Below the pieces are notes generated by a model. The model was not told the origin of the DNA, searched no databases, and worked only from the letters and a program-made list of their open reading frames with translations. Position numbers and translations under genes: made by a program. Shown here piece after piece: positions 34,111 through 45,499 of a stretch of 64,000 bases of DNA (its first letter is position 1; the number at the start of each line of letters is the position of its first letter). The stretch spans positions 11,929,501 to 11,993,500 of the forward strand of contig JAULJL010000005.1 in the NCBI GenBank assembly GCA_030761205.1, written 5' to 3'. This stretch comes from Fremontodendron californicum. Taxonomy: Eukaryota; Streptophyta; Magnoliopsida; Malvales; Malvaceae.

Positions 34111-36683
34111 CAATATATTATTTATTTGGATGGATTGGAGAAAGAAAAACCGGATTTGGGGTCCGTTTGCAATAAATCAAGTTTGAGGGACAAAATGCAA
34201 TTTTACCGAAGAAACTGAAAAAAAGGCCAATTTGCAATTAAACAAATATGAAAGATGAAGGAATTGCTGGAATGTTCTAGGCCCTTGGCTGGTCAGCTCA
34301 TGAATGAAGGGTGAGATTTGATTAAATCCATCTAATGGTCACTATCAAATTGCAAGATGCCATTTTTAATGTCATGAAAATATCTTGTCCATCTAATGGC
34401 CTAGGTGCTTGGTAAAAAGATGAGTACATCCTTCAAGGGCCAAGATCAAAAGGCAAGATTTCATTTTTATTGTCATGAAAATATCTTTGATCTAAGGGCT
34501 TAGATGGTTGGAAGAAAAGAGGAGCAAATCCATCCAAGGGCTAAAAAATAATAAGAGCACACACTCTAATCTTCCTAAGGGGGCTGGCCATTCAAGAAAG
34601 AAAGGAGGTTAGATTTTTCAAGGTAGTAGCAAGAAAGGAGAGAAAAGGGAGAGGAAAAAAAAAGAAAAAAAAGGAAAAAATAAGGCATTCTCTTACTACT
34701 CTTTGATTTGGAAAGCTAAAGCAAGGTAGCTATTTTCCTCCATGCTTTGTTCATATGATTTTGTTATTCCTTTATGATTTTCATATTTATTTTATTTTCT
34801 TTTATGAAATAAAATTGTTTTTCAAAACAAGTTCCAAAAGATTTCTTCTTCTTTTCATCAAATAACTAAGTTGTCAAACTTTTTCTACATGTTTTTCACA
34901 CTAGCCGAAACCTAACTTGTGTTGTTGTGCTTGTTCTTGCTTGATATCTCTTGCTTGGTTGGTTGTGGTAGGATAGATCTCCCTATTTGTTGCTTCATGT
35001 TCATGCATTCATCTTATCCCCACTTGATTTTTGACTTAAGCCAACTAATGGTTCAAAGCCAAGCTCTCATGAGCATGCTTGTGGAAAAATGAAAAGTTGT
35101 GCAAGTTGGATTTTTTGATTTTTCTCACCATGCGTTCCTTGCCCAAATTTGAAGATTTTTTAACCACAGGTTGTAGACCCTTTAAGGACCCTCTAGTATT
35201 TTTTTTTTGATTTTTGGATTTTTCTATCAAAGGTTTAAAAATAGATTTTGATAACAGTTTTAATCTCACTGTCTTAATTTTGGGTAAAATTCAGTCATAG
35301 TATCCATACTCCAAAAATTAAGCTGATTTTTTCCCATAGAGGTAAACATGTCCTAGGTCTACCCTATTTATTTTTTTAGAATTTTCTAAAATTTTTTAGG
35401 AGGGCAAAAAAATAGGTTTTCAAAACTCCCTAAGGATTTAGACAAAATAGTTTTTTACTCACTGTCTTAATTTTGGGTAAAAATCGGTCATAGTATACAT
35501 GCTCAAAAAATTAAGCTGATTTTTTCCTATTGGGATCGACATGTTCTAAGTCTCCCATAATTTTTTCAGAATTTTTTGAAATTTTTCAGAAGGGAAAAAA
35601 AAACCAGTTTCCAAAATTGCCAATGAGAATCAGTTTTGTTTTTAAGAAATACTAATTTTCTGTTTTGGTTAGGATATTAAGAGGGGGCTAATTTGGGGCA
35701 TTAGCTACTATCTTAGGTTAATTTTCAAGTCATTTCAATCCCAAAATTTGATTTTATAAAAGTCGGGTCAAGGGCGGTCAACCTGGATTTCAAAACTAGG
35801 AAAATATGGCCTTTTTAAATGAGGGGTTAGACAAAGAGGCCATTTTCATCCAAAAATTCTATTTTTTAAAAACCGAGCCCAAATCTTTTGATTTTGAAAA
35901 TCCGACTTAGGTCTCTTCCTAAGGTATTCAGATATCTTTTTAGGTATATGGATGACCTTACTCTAAGAAAGAAATACATTTCCATGCATTGCATTTTAAA
36001 AACGCTTTTATTTAATTTGTCATAAAAACGTATTTTTCGGTTTATTAAACAGTTGGCCTGAATTAGTTCCCGATCTTTGCTGGGTTTGCCAGGGAGGTTA
36101 GGGAACTATTCAACGCACGTGTTTATGGAATCGAAACATATGATTTTCGTTTTACTCGGAACCATGTAAATATCATATGAAAGAATTATTTTCCAAGCTT
36201 TACCGGGTTTGCTGGGAAGCACAGTAATATTTTCTGACATATCTATTTATATGATTCCTCACATGAATAATATATTCCAAGTAATGTTGTGTGCATGTGA
36301 TCATGTTGTGATTATGAATATTTTACGATGATACCATTTTGTGATTTTTGCCATGTCAAGCATGCCATGCCATGTCATTCATTCACATGCCATGTCATTC
36401 ATTATGCCATGTCATTCATATGCCATGTCATTCACATGCCATGTCATTTTATGCCATGTCCTTCACATGTCATGTCATTCAATTCCATGTCATTCATATG
36501 TCATTCAGTGCCATGTCATTCATATGCCATTCACATGCCATGTCATTCATTATGCTATGTCATTCACATACCATGTCATCAAGAATTTGCCATGTCATTC
36601 ACATGCCATGTCATTCATTATGCCATGACATTCATTATGCTATGTCATTCATTATGCCATGTCATTCATATGCCATGTCATCC

Positions 36684-37365
36684 TGATAAGATGCAAGATG
36701 GCCCAATCCCATGGCAATTTCAATATGGACCAAGATCCAAGAAGATCTAGGAAACATGGCAAGAATGGGTGGAATTAACTTGGGCCATGTTGCAAGTTAT
36801 TTAGGAAAGGCTTCAACATGCAAGATGGGCTTGCATCCAATTTTGGTCCATGTGATTCAAGAACACAAGGTGGCACATTAAGAGGGCTTATTTGGGCTTA
36901 TTTTAATTCTTATAATTACTTAGGCATTTGGGCCTATATTATATAACACATGGACATCTTTTAATTATTTAGATTTGGGCTTGAGCATGTTCAGCTCATA
37001 TTTTACATATTATTACTTAGTAGATTAGGGTTATTGTAGGGAGGCTATAAATATATGTCTTAGTCGCCTACTTCAATTATCTTTTGATCAATTAAGTCTG
37101 ATTTTATTCAGTGAGAGTTTTCTCTTTTAGTTCTTGAAAGAACTTAGGAACTTATCAAAGAATTATTTCCTTGTGGCTTTCAACCTATCAAACTTAGGTT
37201 CTTGAAATGAGAGTTCTTAGGGGTCTAGCTTACATGCTTCATCTAGGTTCTTTGAAACAGGCTTTTAAGGGTTTAAGTTTTCTTTGCCTGAATCTTGGCT
37301 TTTCTAGGTTAGGTATTTCAATTTGTTAGTGGGTTCAAAGGGTTTAACCCTTAGGGTTCACATTA
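36684..37365 (+). repeat. LTR 1 of the three-LTR element
   Basis: 682 bases from TGATAAGATGCAAGATGG to GGTTCACATTA; the last two bases are CA in LTR 2. TATAAATA at 37046-37053 is a likely promoter TATA box. A GTTAT/TGTAG site near 37030 is the position where LTR 2 was split by a solo LTR. Confidence 0.85.
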
Positions 37366-37367
37366 GT

Positions 37368-37379
37368 TGGTATCAGAGC
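37368..37379 (+). other. primer-binding site (initiator tRNA-Met type)
   Basis: TGGTATCAGAGC, two bases after LTR 1, is complementary to the 3' end of the plant initiator methionine tRNA, the usual primer for many Ty3/gypsy and copia elements. Confidence 0.9.
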
Positions 37380-38031
37380 TTAGGTTTCCAATCAGGTTTT
37401 TATAATTATCGCTTTTATTTATTGTTTGTTACTTCTTTTTAGGGTTTCAGATACTATCACAAAAAAATCAATAACAAGATTTTGGGGTTTTAGGCATTCT
37501 TGTCTTGGGGTTATAGCATTAGGCATTCTTGTCTTGGGTTATAGTTTTTAGGCAGCCTTGCTTTAGGGTTTCGTTTCTTGTAATTGAATCAAATCAATCT
37601 AACAAGATTTTGGGGTTTCAGGCATTCTTGTCTTGGGGTTATAGCTTTAGGCATTCTTGTCTTGGGGTTATAGTTTTTAGGCAGTCTCGTTTGAGGTTTC
37701 GTTCTTGGAAGTTGGTTTAGATCAAGAATCTGCTTCTTGCGTTTTTGATCTATTAAAATTTCTTCTTGTTGATTCTTGATCCGAATCTTGAAAAAAAAAA
37801 TCAAGAATTCAGAAGGGCATTCGAACATTTCCAAGAAAGAAAAAAGAAGTTCATCCGAGATTTCAAGAAAATCAAGAAGTCTCGTTCTTGAAAAAAAAGA
37901 AAAAAAGAAAATAATAAATGTGTTCGAATAGGCAGAAAAAGAAAGAAAGATTCAAAAAAGATTGAAAAGAAGAGGAAAGAATCGATAGTCATTTTTTTTT
38001 TCTAACCAAATTTGTTTTGCAGCAATTTAAG

Positions 38032-38496
38032 ATGTCTCTCACATGTGGCCATGAAGTAAAGCAAGTTTTGCAAGAGATGAGAGAGTTCACATTATTGTTT
38101 GGGAGGTTTGTGCAACAAGAGAAAGAAAGATGGATAAGAAAAAAAAGAGAAAAAGAGAGAAGAAAAAAAGAAAAAGAAAGTGAGGTGGCTACAAATAAAG
38201 AAAAGCAAGAGGAAACAGAGAGTAAAAAAGAAAGTGAAAAGGAAATAGAGGCGGCTGAAATTAAAGAAGTAAAAAAAGAGCCACTAGTGGAAAAGGAGAC
38301 AATTCCTGCTAAGGGAAACAAAGAATTTGAAAATTTTTCTGATGCAAAGGAGAGTGTGGTTTTTATTCTTGATGCTCCTAACGAATCTCTTCCTATTTTT
38401 CCTATTTCTTTATTGAAGGATTGTGAAGATTTATTTTCGAGGAGTTGCAGGATGGATTGCCACCCAACAACGGTATTGTGCATCACCTTGATTTAG
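38032..38496 (+). CDS. gag-derived Lys/Glu-rich protein of the three-LTR element
   Basis: 154 residues from the ATG at 38032. The frame is open from a TTG at 38017, but no ATG lies before 38032. The N-terminal third (MSLTCGHEVKQVLQEMREFT) is followed by a long charged coiled-coil-like stretch rich in Lys and Glu, then ESVVFILDAPNESLPIFPIS and a C-terminal tail. No zinc knuckle is present. Downstream of about 38440 a frame change is evident: the neighbouring frame reads LQDGLPPNNGIVHHLDLVPSA, recognisable as the lead-in to a Ty3/gypsy reverse transcriptase, followed at once by the pol-end sequence and polypurine tract. Protease, RT, RNase H and integrase have therefore been lost. Whether the peptide is made is unknown. 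Confidence 0.5.
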   Translation: MSLTCGHEVKQVLQEMREFTLLFGRFVQQEKERWIRKKREKERRKKEKESEVATNKEKQEETESKKESEKEIEAAEIKEVKKEPLVEKETIPAKGNKEFENFSDAKESVVFILDAPNESLPIFPISLLKDCEDLFSRSCRMDCHPTTVLCITLI

Positions 38497-38551
38497 TACC
38501 TAGCGCCGTCATTCTCACACACAAGGCTAAGATTCGAGGGCGAATCTTTTC

Positions 38552-38565
38552 GAGGAAAGGGGGAA
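38552..38565 (+). other. polypurine tract of the three-LTR element
   Basis: GAGGAAAGGGGGAA lies directly before LTR 2 (TGATAAGATCC), in the normal place for the plus-strand primer. Confidence 0.85.
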
Positions 38566-41321
38566 TGATAAGATCCAAGATGGCCCAATCCCATGGCAAT
38601 TTCTATATGGGCCAAGATCCAAGAAGATTTAGGAAACATGGCAAGAATGGGCAGAATTCACTTGGGCCATGTTGCAAGTTATTCAGGAAAGGCATCAACA
38701 TGCAAGATGGGATTGCATCCAAGTTTGGTCGATGTGATTCAAGAACACAAGGTGGCACATTAAGAGGGCTTATTTTAATTCTTATAATTACTTAGGCATT
38801 TGGGCCTATATTATGTAACATGGACATCTTTTAATTATTTAGATTTGGGCTTGAGCATGTTCAGCCTATATTTTACATATTATTACTTAGTAGATTAGGG
38901 TTATTGATGCACCCAAAAGAGTGTATCTTATTTAACCTTGCACTAAAAAGATAAATTGTAAGTATAGTAGTTAGCAAGGGTCGAGTCCTCAGGGATTGGG
39001 TTTTAGTTTATAAGTTAATAGTTTAAAACTTAAATTCAAGAACAATAAAAGAAAAGGGGTTTTTGAAGCCAGATTTAAACTAAAGTAAATAATAAGAATA
39101 AGATGCAAGGCGGTATAACCAGCCAATAAAAATATATATACTAAATTAGGCGGTATAACCAGCCAATAAAAATATATATACTAAATTAGGCGGTATAACC
39201 AGCCAATAAAAATAAAACAAAGTTAATATACAAATTAGGTGGTATAACCAGCCAATAAAAATAAATATAAAAAATAAGCAAACTAAAAGTAAGAAAACAA
39301 ATAAGTAAGAATAATCAAATATGAAAAATATGGTTAAGGTTTCATTCTCCACCACTAGACATCATTAAGAATCAATTTCAGATCTATCAATATCAACCAA
39401 CTATCAAAGTTAACAACCGTAGATAACAACAAGCTCTGTTACCCCAATCTTTCCTTAGTTTGTCGTTAAATAGAACAAGCTCTCTATTTAATCTCTAACC
39501 ATTAAACAACCTAGAATAAGCTCTCTAAATTCAATTTAATGGCAGCTTTATGATGAGAAAGATAGGTTGATCTAAGCAACAAACACATAAGCTCGGATTG
39601 TTCAACTTAGGTTATGTTCCACTTTGCAATTATTGAAAACTTGACCATAATCATTAATCACAAATTGCCACTTATGAATAGGAAATCAAGACAATTACAC
39701 GGATCAAGACTCCTAAACTAGCAATAGATAATTATCAAGATCTATCTAGTTGTACACCTAAATAAATCTAGACAACATCATGAACAATTCTTGTAGAAGA
39801 ACATAAGCAACTTTCATAGAAAATTAATGATAGATAGAATCTGAAAATCAATCACAAAACATGTCTAGGGCTTTGAAATCACCCTTAACCAAATAGAAGT
39901 TTAGCCTAGCATAGGCATTATAAACATAAACATAAAATTAAAGAAAATCTAAGAAGAAAATAAAAGAAAGAAAGAAGAAGAGGAAGAATATTAATTATCC
40001 AACCTCTTGCTCTCTCTAAAGAAAAAGAAAACTAGAGAAAAGAAAGAAAACTAGAGAAAAGAAAGAAGAAGAAAACTTAGAGAATTTTATTAAAATGGCT
40101 AATATCCTACCTATGTACAATATGATCCTCTACAATCATCCAAGGCCCTCTATTTATACACATTTTGGAGGGCTAAATGACAAGAGACAAGCTTTACAAA
40201 TTTCAAAGGTAGGTATAATAGGTGGGTGAATTTTTCTAACAATTTTCGTCATATTGTATGACAATTTTGATCATCCAACTTGATGGTCGATTTCGTCAAT
40301 GTTGGAGGCCTGATCTGATCACATGGTCTTCTAGAAAAAGGTTCCCCTATCAGTTACGGATCCATAGCCGTTGGAATCAGCTCATTTTCTGATGTGGATA
40401 AGCAGATATGGGCAAAATACGAAAACAGGTCAGCACAGACGTCATTGCACATCAGCCAACTTGATGGTCGATTTCGTCAATATTAGAGGCCTGATCTGAT
40501 CATATGGTCTTCTAGACAAAGGTTCCCGTATCAGTTACGGATCCATAGCCATTGGAATCAGCTTATTTGCTGATGTGGATAAGCAGATATGGGCAAAATA
40601 CGAAAACAGGTCAGCACAGATGTCATTGCACATCAGCCAACTTGATGGTGGATTTCGCTAGGGAAAACGACTCCGTTTCAAGAAGTGTAAAACATGAAAA
40701 AGATAGATATGCCTCTTAGCTTTGCACGGCTACAAATTTCAGCCTTATTGCTTCAGTGAAACTCCAGATATAGCTGATATGGCAAAAGGTGTCGGAACTG
40801 GAACTGAACTGGATTTGCCCTTAATTCTAGTAATCTGAAATCACTCAAAGAAACTTGTGAAAAACACCAAATTACATAAAAATATAAAAGATCATAAACA
40901 CAATTAGACTAAACAATAATAACTCGTATTTGACACAAAACAATAATAAAACATAACTAAAAACTATATAATTATACGAGTTATCAGTTATTGTAGGGAG
41001 GCTATAAATATATGTCTTAGCCGCCTACTTCAATTATCTTTTGATCAATCAAGTCTGATTTTATTCAGTGAGAGTTTTCTCTTTTAGTTCTTGAAAGAAC
41101 TTAGGAACTTATCAAAGAATTCTTTCTTTATGGCGTTCAACCTATCAAACTTAGGCTCTTGAAACGAGAGTTCTTAGGGTCTAGCTTACATGCTTAATCT
41201 AGGTTCTTTGAAACAGGCTTTTAAGGGTTTAAGTTTTCTTTGCCTGAATCTTGGCTTTTTTGGGTTAGGTATTTCAATTTGTTATTGGGTTCAAAGGGTT
41301 TAACCCCTAGGGTTCACACCA
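38566..41321 (+). repeat. LTR 2 of the three-LTR element, split by a solo LTR
   Basis: Consists of 38566-38904 and 40992-41321, joined across a GTTAT target duplication (38900-38904, 40987-40991). The two parts together align with LTR 1 end to end and finish GGTTCACACCA. Confidence 0.85.
38905..40986 (-). mobile_element. solo LTR related to the Athila-lineage element at 52366
   Basis: 2082 bases with TG...CA ends and a perfect GTTAT target duplication. Read on the minus strand it starts TGATAACTCGTATAATTATA and its first half closely follows the LTR at 52366 (tandem copy of about 180 bases at 40252-40620 apart). The second half differs: it carries four copies of GGCTGGTTATACCGCC (seen as GGCGGTATAACCAGCC at 39109, 39149, 39189 and 39238) and a CCCTGAGGACTCGACCC U5-like end. 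No internal region is present, so it is a solo LTR of a sister family. Confidence 0.85.
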
Positions 41322-41322
41322 G

Positions 41323-41916
41323 TTCAGGTAAAGAAACTTTAAACCCTTACAAGCAGTTTCAAAGAACCTAGATTAAGCATGTAAGCTAGACCTAAGAACT
41401 CTCGTTTCAAGAACCTAAGTTTGATAGGTTGAACGCCACAAAGAAAGAATTCTTTGATAAGTTCCTAAGTTCTTTCAAGAACTAAAAGAGATAACTCTCA
41501 CTGAATAAAATCAGACTTAATTGATCAAAAGATAATTGAAGTAGGCGGCTAAGACATATATTTATAGCCTCCCTACAATAACCCTAATCTACTAAGTAAT
41601 AATATGTAAAATATGGCCTGAACATGCTCAAGCCCAAATCTAAATAATTAAAAGATGTCCATGTTACATAATATAGGCCCAAATGCCTAAGTAATTATAA
41701 GAATTAAAATAAGCCCTCTTGATGTGCCACCTTGTGTTCTTGAATCACATGGACCAAACTTGGATGCAAGCCCATCTTGCATGTTGAAGCCTTTCCTGAA
41801 TAACTTGCAACAAGGCCCAAGTGAATTCCATCCATTCTTGCCATGTTTCCTAGATCTTCTTGGATCTTGACCCATATAGAAATTTCCATGGGATTGGGCC
41901 ATCTTGGATCTTATCA
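41323..41916 (-). repeat. LTR 3 of the three-LTR element, inverted and 3'-truncated
   Basis: On the minus strand it starts TGATAAGATCCAAGATGG at 41916 and follows LTR 1 and LTR 2 at roughly 95 percent identity by eye. It stops at the GGTAAAGAAACTT position, missing about the last 100 bases of U5. It abuts LTR 2 with only one or two bases between. Confidence 0.85.
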
Positions 41917-43220
41917 CATCCATATTGCCATGTTATTCATATGCCATGACATTCATTATGCCATGTCATTCGTGTGCCATGTCATTCTCATGCCATGCCA
42001 TTCATATGACATGTCATTCACATGCCATGTCATTCATTATGCCATGTCATTCATTTTGCCATGTCATTCATATGCCATGTCATTCGCATGCCATGTCATC
42101 AAAATTTGCCATGTCGTTCATGTGCCATGTCACTCATATGCCATGTCATTCACATGACATGTCATTCATTATGTCATTTCATTCGCATGCTATATCATTC
42201 GTACGCCATGTCATCTTATTTGCCATGTCGATTTCATTCACATGACATTTATTCATGTGCCATGTCATTCGTACGCCATGTCATTTAGTTTGCCATGACG
42301 ATTTCATTCACATGACATTATTCATTCATGTCCCATGTCATTCATATGCCATGACATTTTGTATGCCATGTCGATTTCATTCACATGACATTCATTCTTA
42401 TGCCATGTCTTCAATTCATCCCACTTATTTTTTTGGTTATGCCATTTAAATTTTGTCATAGTAAATTGTTTAACCTGCCATGATATTTATGTATGTTACA
42501 TATTCATGTTTTAATTTGTATATTCATGATTGTTCAACTTTTTGAAATTGATGATTTCCAATAAAATATGGTTATTCCCGAGTTAAAATAATTCATTAAT
42601 TCTCTGCCGGGTTGCCAGAGAGGATATCATCAATTATCATTAACAACAAAATATCTTTCTTTCAAAAACAAGAATGATTCAGAGATTTTCTATGTAAATA
42701 AAAATTTCGATGTTTTGCCAGGTCTACAGGAGAATATAGGAAAATTTTGAGTTAATAAATTCTGGATCATTTTCAACTAGAAATGGGATTATTTTTCTTT
42801 AAGATGGGAATGATTTTAACATATCAATTTCAAAATCAATTTTTTATCGAGACTCAAGATAACACATGACTAATAAGGTACCATTTTATATGGGCGTTGT
42901 AGAAGTGCTAATCATTCCCCACACGTATCCGACTCCCGAACCCGCACTTGTTTCCTCTGGTTCAAAGCGCAAACTTCAAAATTGGTTTTTTTAAAATGTT
43001 TTAATTAATTTTAAAATATTTTCCAAAACCGGTTTTAATAGGTGGCCGAACACACCTAGCCAAAAAATGATTGGTGGCAACTCCATTTCTTTTTCGAGGT
43101 CATTTTCATACCCTCGACTTTTTATTCCAAGAGGAATTAAGTCGTCTTTTCCTCTGCCTGTTTTGTTTCTCCTCACCTCACTCGAGCGGGTCCCCGCGAC
43201 GGGATCACGTGTCGATAGCT

Positions 43221-43238
43221 TGACGACACCACTAGGGA
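43221..43238 (+). other. primer-binding-site-like sequence of element B
   Basis: TGACGACACCACTAGGGA lies just after the LTR end. It resembles the TGGCGACTCC.CTGGGGA primer site of Tat/Ogre elements with three or four substitutions, as expected for an old copy. Confidence 0.55.
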
Positions 43239-44329
43239 CTTTTAGAGAGTCAGGCTTAGAATTAGTCGTGGGTTATCAAAAGTCTTGGGTTTGTCGGTTT
43301 TAATTGATATTTAATTGTAATTCCCACAATTTTTTTTAAATAAGGAGAATTTTTTAAAATAATAAAATGTTTTTAATATGTTCATTTGAATGCATATTAT
43401 TGTTTCTCTGGTTATTTAATGTTGTATATTACTATTGTTCTCTGTTTGGTTAATGTGTTACACTATTCTTCATTGTTGTTTTAATAAATTGTTGGGGTAT
43501 TTACAATAAGGGGTGTAGAATAGGTGGTGAAAGGTTTGTTGTTCCTCCTCACACACTAGACGTGCATTTGCATAACATGAGCCCTATACCCGGGTTCCGT
43601 CCCCTTTAGGTGGAAGCAAAGTAACTAAGCCTTCGTGATTAACAATTCGCATGGGCTAGGGAAATATACTCTAACGAATTGAACCCACTTTTATCGGGGT
43701 GCCTTACTAGCCTTCATCGATAGTGAGGAACAATTCGGGGCTTTTAGAACTGATTCACTCTCATATAGTGAACCTAGGTGAAGCCAAGCCGAATTTTCGT
43801 TAGATGCACCGAAGCTAGGAATACATGGTGGAATGCTTTCGATCCTTTGCTATTTATTTCTACATTCTGAATAAGCATTGTAGGTCGGGCAAAAATGAAC
43901 TTACATCGCCCGTAATAAGTTTAATACCCCGCCCCGAAGGCATCGTGATGCCTAAGTGAGTTGATATTGTTGGGGCAAGTGTTCACTAACTTTTTGAAAT
44001 TGAAAATGAAAATTCTTTTTTTTCAAACATTTTTGCATTTTGCACATTTCATGCATAGGTGAATAGAGCATTGCAATTTTGATTTCACTATGATAATAAT
44101 CTCATTTGTTAATTGCATAAACATTCATTGATTGAATAAGAATTGTAGACCAGTAATATTGAATAAACATTTGGACGTTGTGCCATAATAGGATCCTCTA
44201 CCCCAAAATTCTTATGAAAGATAATATTTTGGTTTTCGCGGGGAAAACATGTTTCAAAAAATCATGGATTAAATTTTAGGGCAAATCAAGATTGGTCCCA
44301 CCATTTCAGTTTATTTTGTACATGTGCCC
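43239..44329 (+). other. 5' leader of Tat/Ogre-like element B
   Basis: Non-coding leader between primer site and gag. It holds moderately GC-rich, unique sequence (43500-43990) and no open frame of note. It belongs to the retrotransposon by position. Confidence 0.6.
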
Positions 44330-45370
44330 ATGCATTGATTTGTTTATTCTTTACATGCATCATGTTAGTATCAGGTTGCATTCATGACAAACATAGTCAG
44401 CTTGATTTATTTGTATATGTTCATGTATTAATTTGTTTATTCTTCACATGCATCATGTTGACATCAGGTTGAATTCACGACATACATAATCAGCATGATT
44501 TATCTGTGTATGTTCATGCATTGATTTATTTATTATTTACATGCATCATGTTAGCATCAGGTTGCATTCATGACAAACATAGTCAGCTTGATTTATCTGT
44601 ATATGTTCATGCAAGTAATTTGTTTATTCTTCACATGCATCATGTTGACATCAGGTTGCATTCACGACATACATAATCAGCATGATTTATCTGTGTATGT
44701 TCTTGCATTGATTTGTTTATTCTTTACATGCATCATGTTAGCATAAGGTTACATTCATGACAAACATAATGAGCATGATTTCTCTGTATATGTTCATGCA
44801 TTGATTTGTTTATTCTTTACATGAATCATGTTGCATTCATGACAAACATGGTCAGCATGATTTCTCTGTATATGTTCATGCATTAATTTGTTTATTCTTT
44901 ACATGCATCATGTTAGCATCAGATTGCATTCATGACACACATAGTCAACATGATTTCTCTGTATATGTTCATGCATTAATTTGTTCATTCTTTACATACA
45001 TCATGTTGACCTTAGGTTGCATTCATGGCATACATAGTTATCATGATTTCTTTGTATATACTCATGCATTAATTTGTCATATTGGCATCAGGTTGCATTC
45101 ATGACATACATGGTCAGCATGATTTCTTCGTATACACTCTGTGTCAATCATTTATTCTCTACATGCATCATATTGATATCGTATTGCATTCATAGTATAT
45201 ATGATCATTCATTGGAAAATGCATCGGGACCATGCATGGTCATTCATTGCATATATCCTTGCATTGATTTTTCTTATTCCTTACATGCATCATATGGGTA
45301 TCATGTTGCATTTATAACATACATAGTCAGCATGTTTCTATTGTATGTGTCTATACATCACTTTGCATTC
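44330..45370 (+). repeat. about 90-bp tandem repeat in the 5' leader of element B
   Basis: About eleven units with TTGATTTGTTTATTCTTTAC, ATGCATCATGTTAGCATCAG, GTTGCATTCATGACAAACAT and AGTCAGCATGATTT in that order. Starts near 44338, 44429, 44521, 44614, 44709 and so on, with the last three units degenerate or shortened. It ends just before the gag frame. Confidence 0.85.
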
Positions 45371-45499
45371 ATGGCCCATTCATCATGACTCACACTTGGA
45401 GGGATAAAAAAGAAGTTGGCTTGGCTGTAAAAGTTTTTGAAGAAATTTCCATCAGAGGTATAAGAAGTACTGAGCATCTTTATGATATAGGCTAGAGCT

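Larger units (their letters stand above)
36684..41916 (+). mobile_element. three-LTR Ty3/gypsy deletion derivative with an inverted third LTR
   Basis: A CATCC target duplication (36679-36683 and 41917-41921) encloses: LTR 1 (+) 36684-37365; primer-binding site; a 1.2 kb internal region with a gag-like frame and a short RT-leader stub; polypurine tract; LTR 2 (+) 38566-41321, itself split by a solo LTR; and LTR 3 (-) about 41323-41916. Both outer ends are thus the same U3 terminus (TGATAAGAT... on the left, its complement ...ATCTTATCA on the right), whereas a normal element ends with one U3 and one U5 end. The initiator-Met primer site and RT leader place the parent in Ty3/gypsy, probably a chromovirus. 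Confidence 0.8.
36345..42430 (+). repeat. GCCATGTCATTCAT minisatellite, interrupted by a nested retrotransposon
   Basis: Units ATGCCATGTCATTCA(C/T) repeat from 36345 to 36683 and resume at 41922-42430. The interruption is the element at 36684-41916. The unit is shorter and purer than in the LTRs at 2865 and 21291, so the array has turned over since these copies parted. Confidence 0.85.
32753..43217 (+). mobile_element. Tat/Ogre-like LTR (left LTR of element B), split by an insertion
   Basis: Starts TGTAGACACCTAATTTTGTC. Removing the nested insertion and one copy of its target duplication (36684-41921) leaves about 5.2 kb, close to the 5.1 kb LTR at 2865. Landmarks in order: AAAAGTCAAC microrepeats (32890-32950), five subrepeats (33400-34110), a 'GAAAGCTAAAGCAAGGTAGC' block (34710), the GTTTATGGAATCGAAA block (36120), the GCCATGTCAT minisatellite and the TATATGGGCGTT block (42890). 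It ends near GTCGATA at 43217, just before a primer-binding-site-like sequence, so it is the 5' LTR of the internal region that follows. Confidence 0.75.

Noticed and set aside
37989..38486. 165-aa minus-strand Ser/Phe-rich frame
   Set aside because: Antisense of the Lys/Glu-rich gag frame; GAA/AAG codons read as TTC/CTT.
38905..40986. Complete small retrotransposon
   Set aside because: TG...CA ends and a 5-bp duplication but no primer site, polypurine tract or second LTR inside; reads as a solo LTR.
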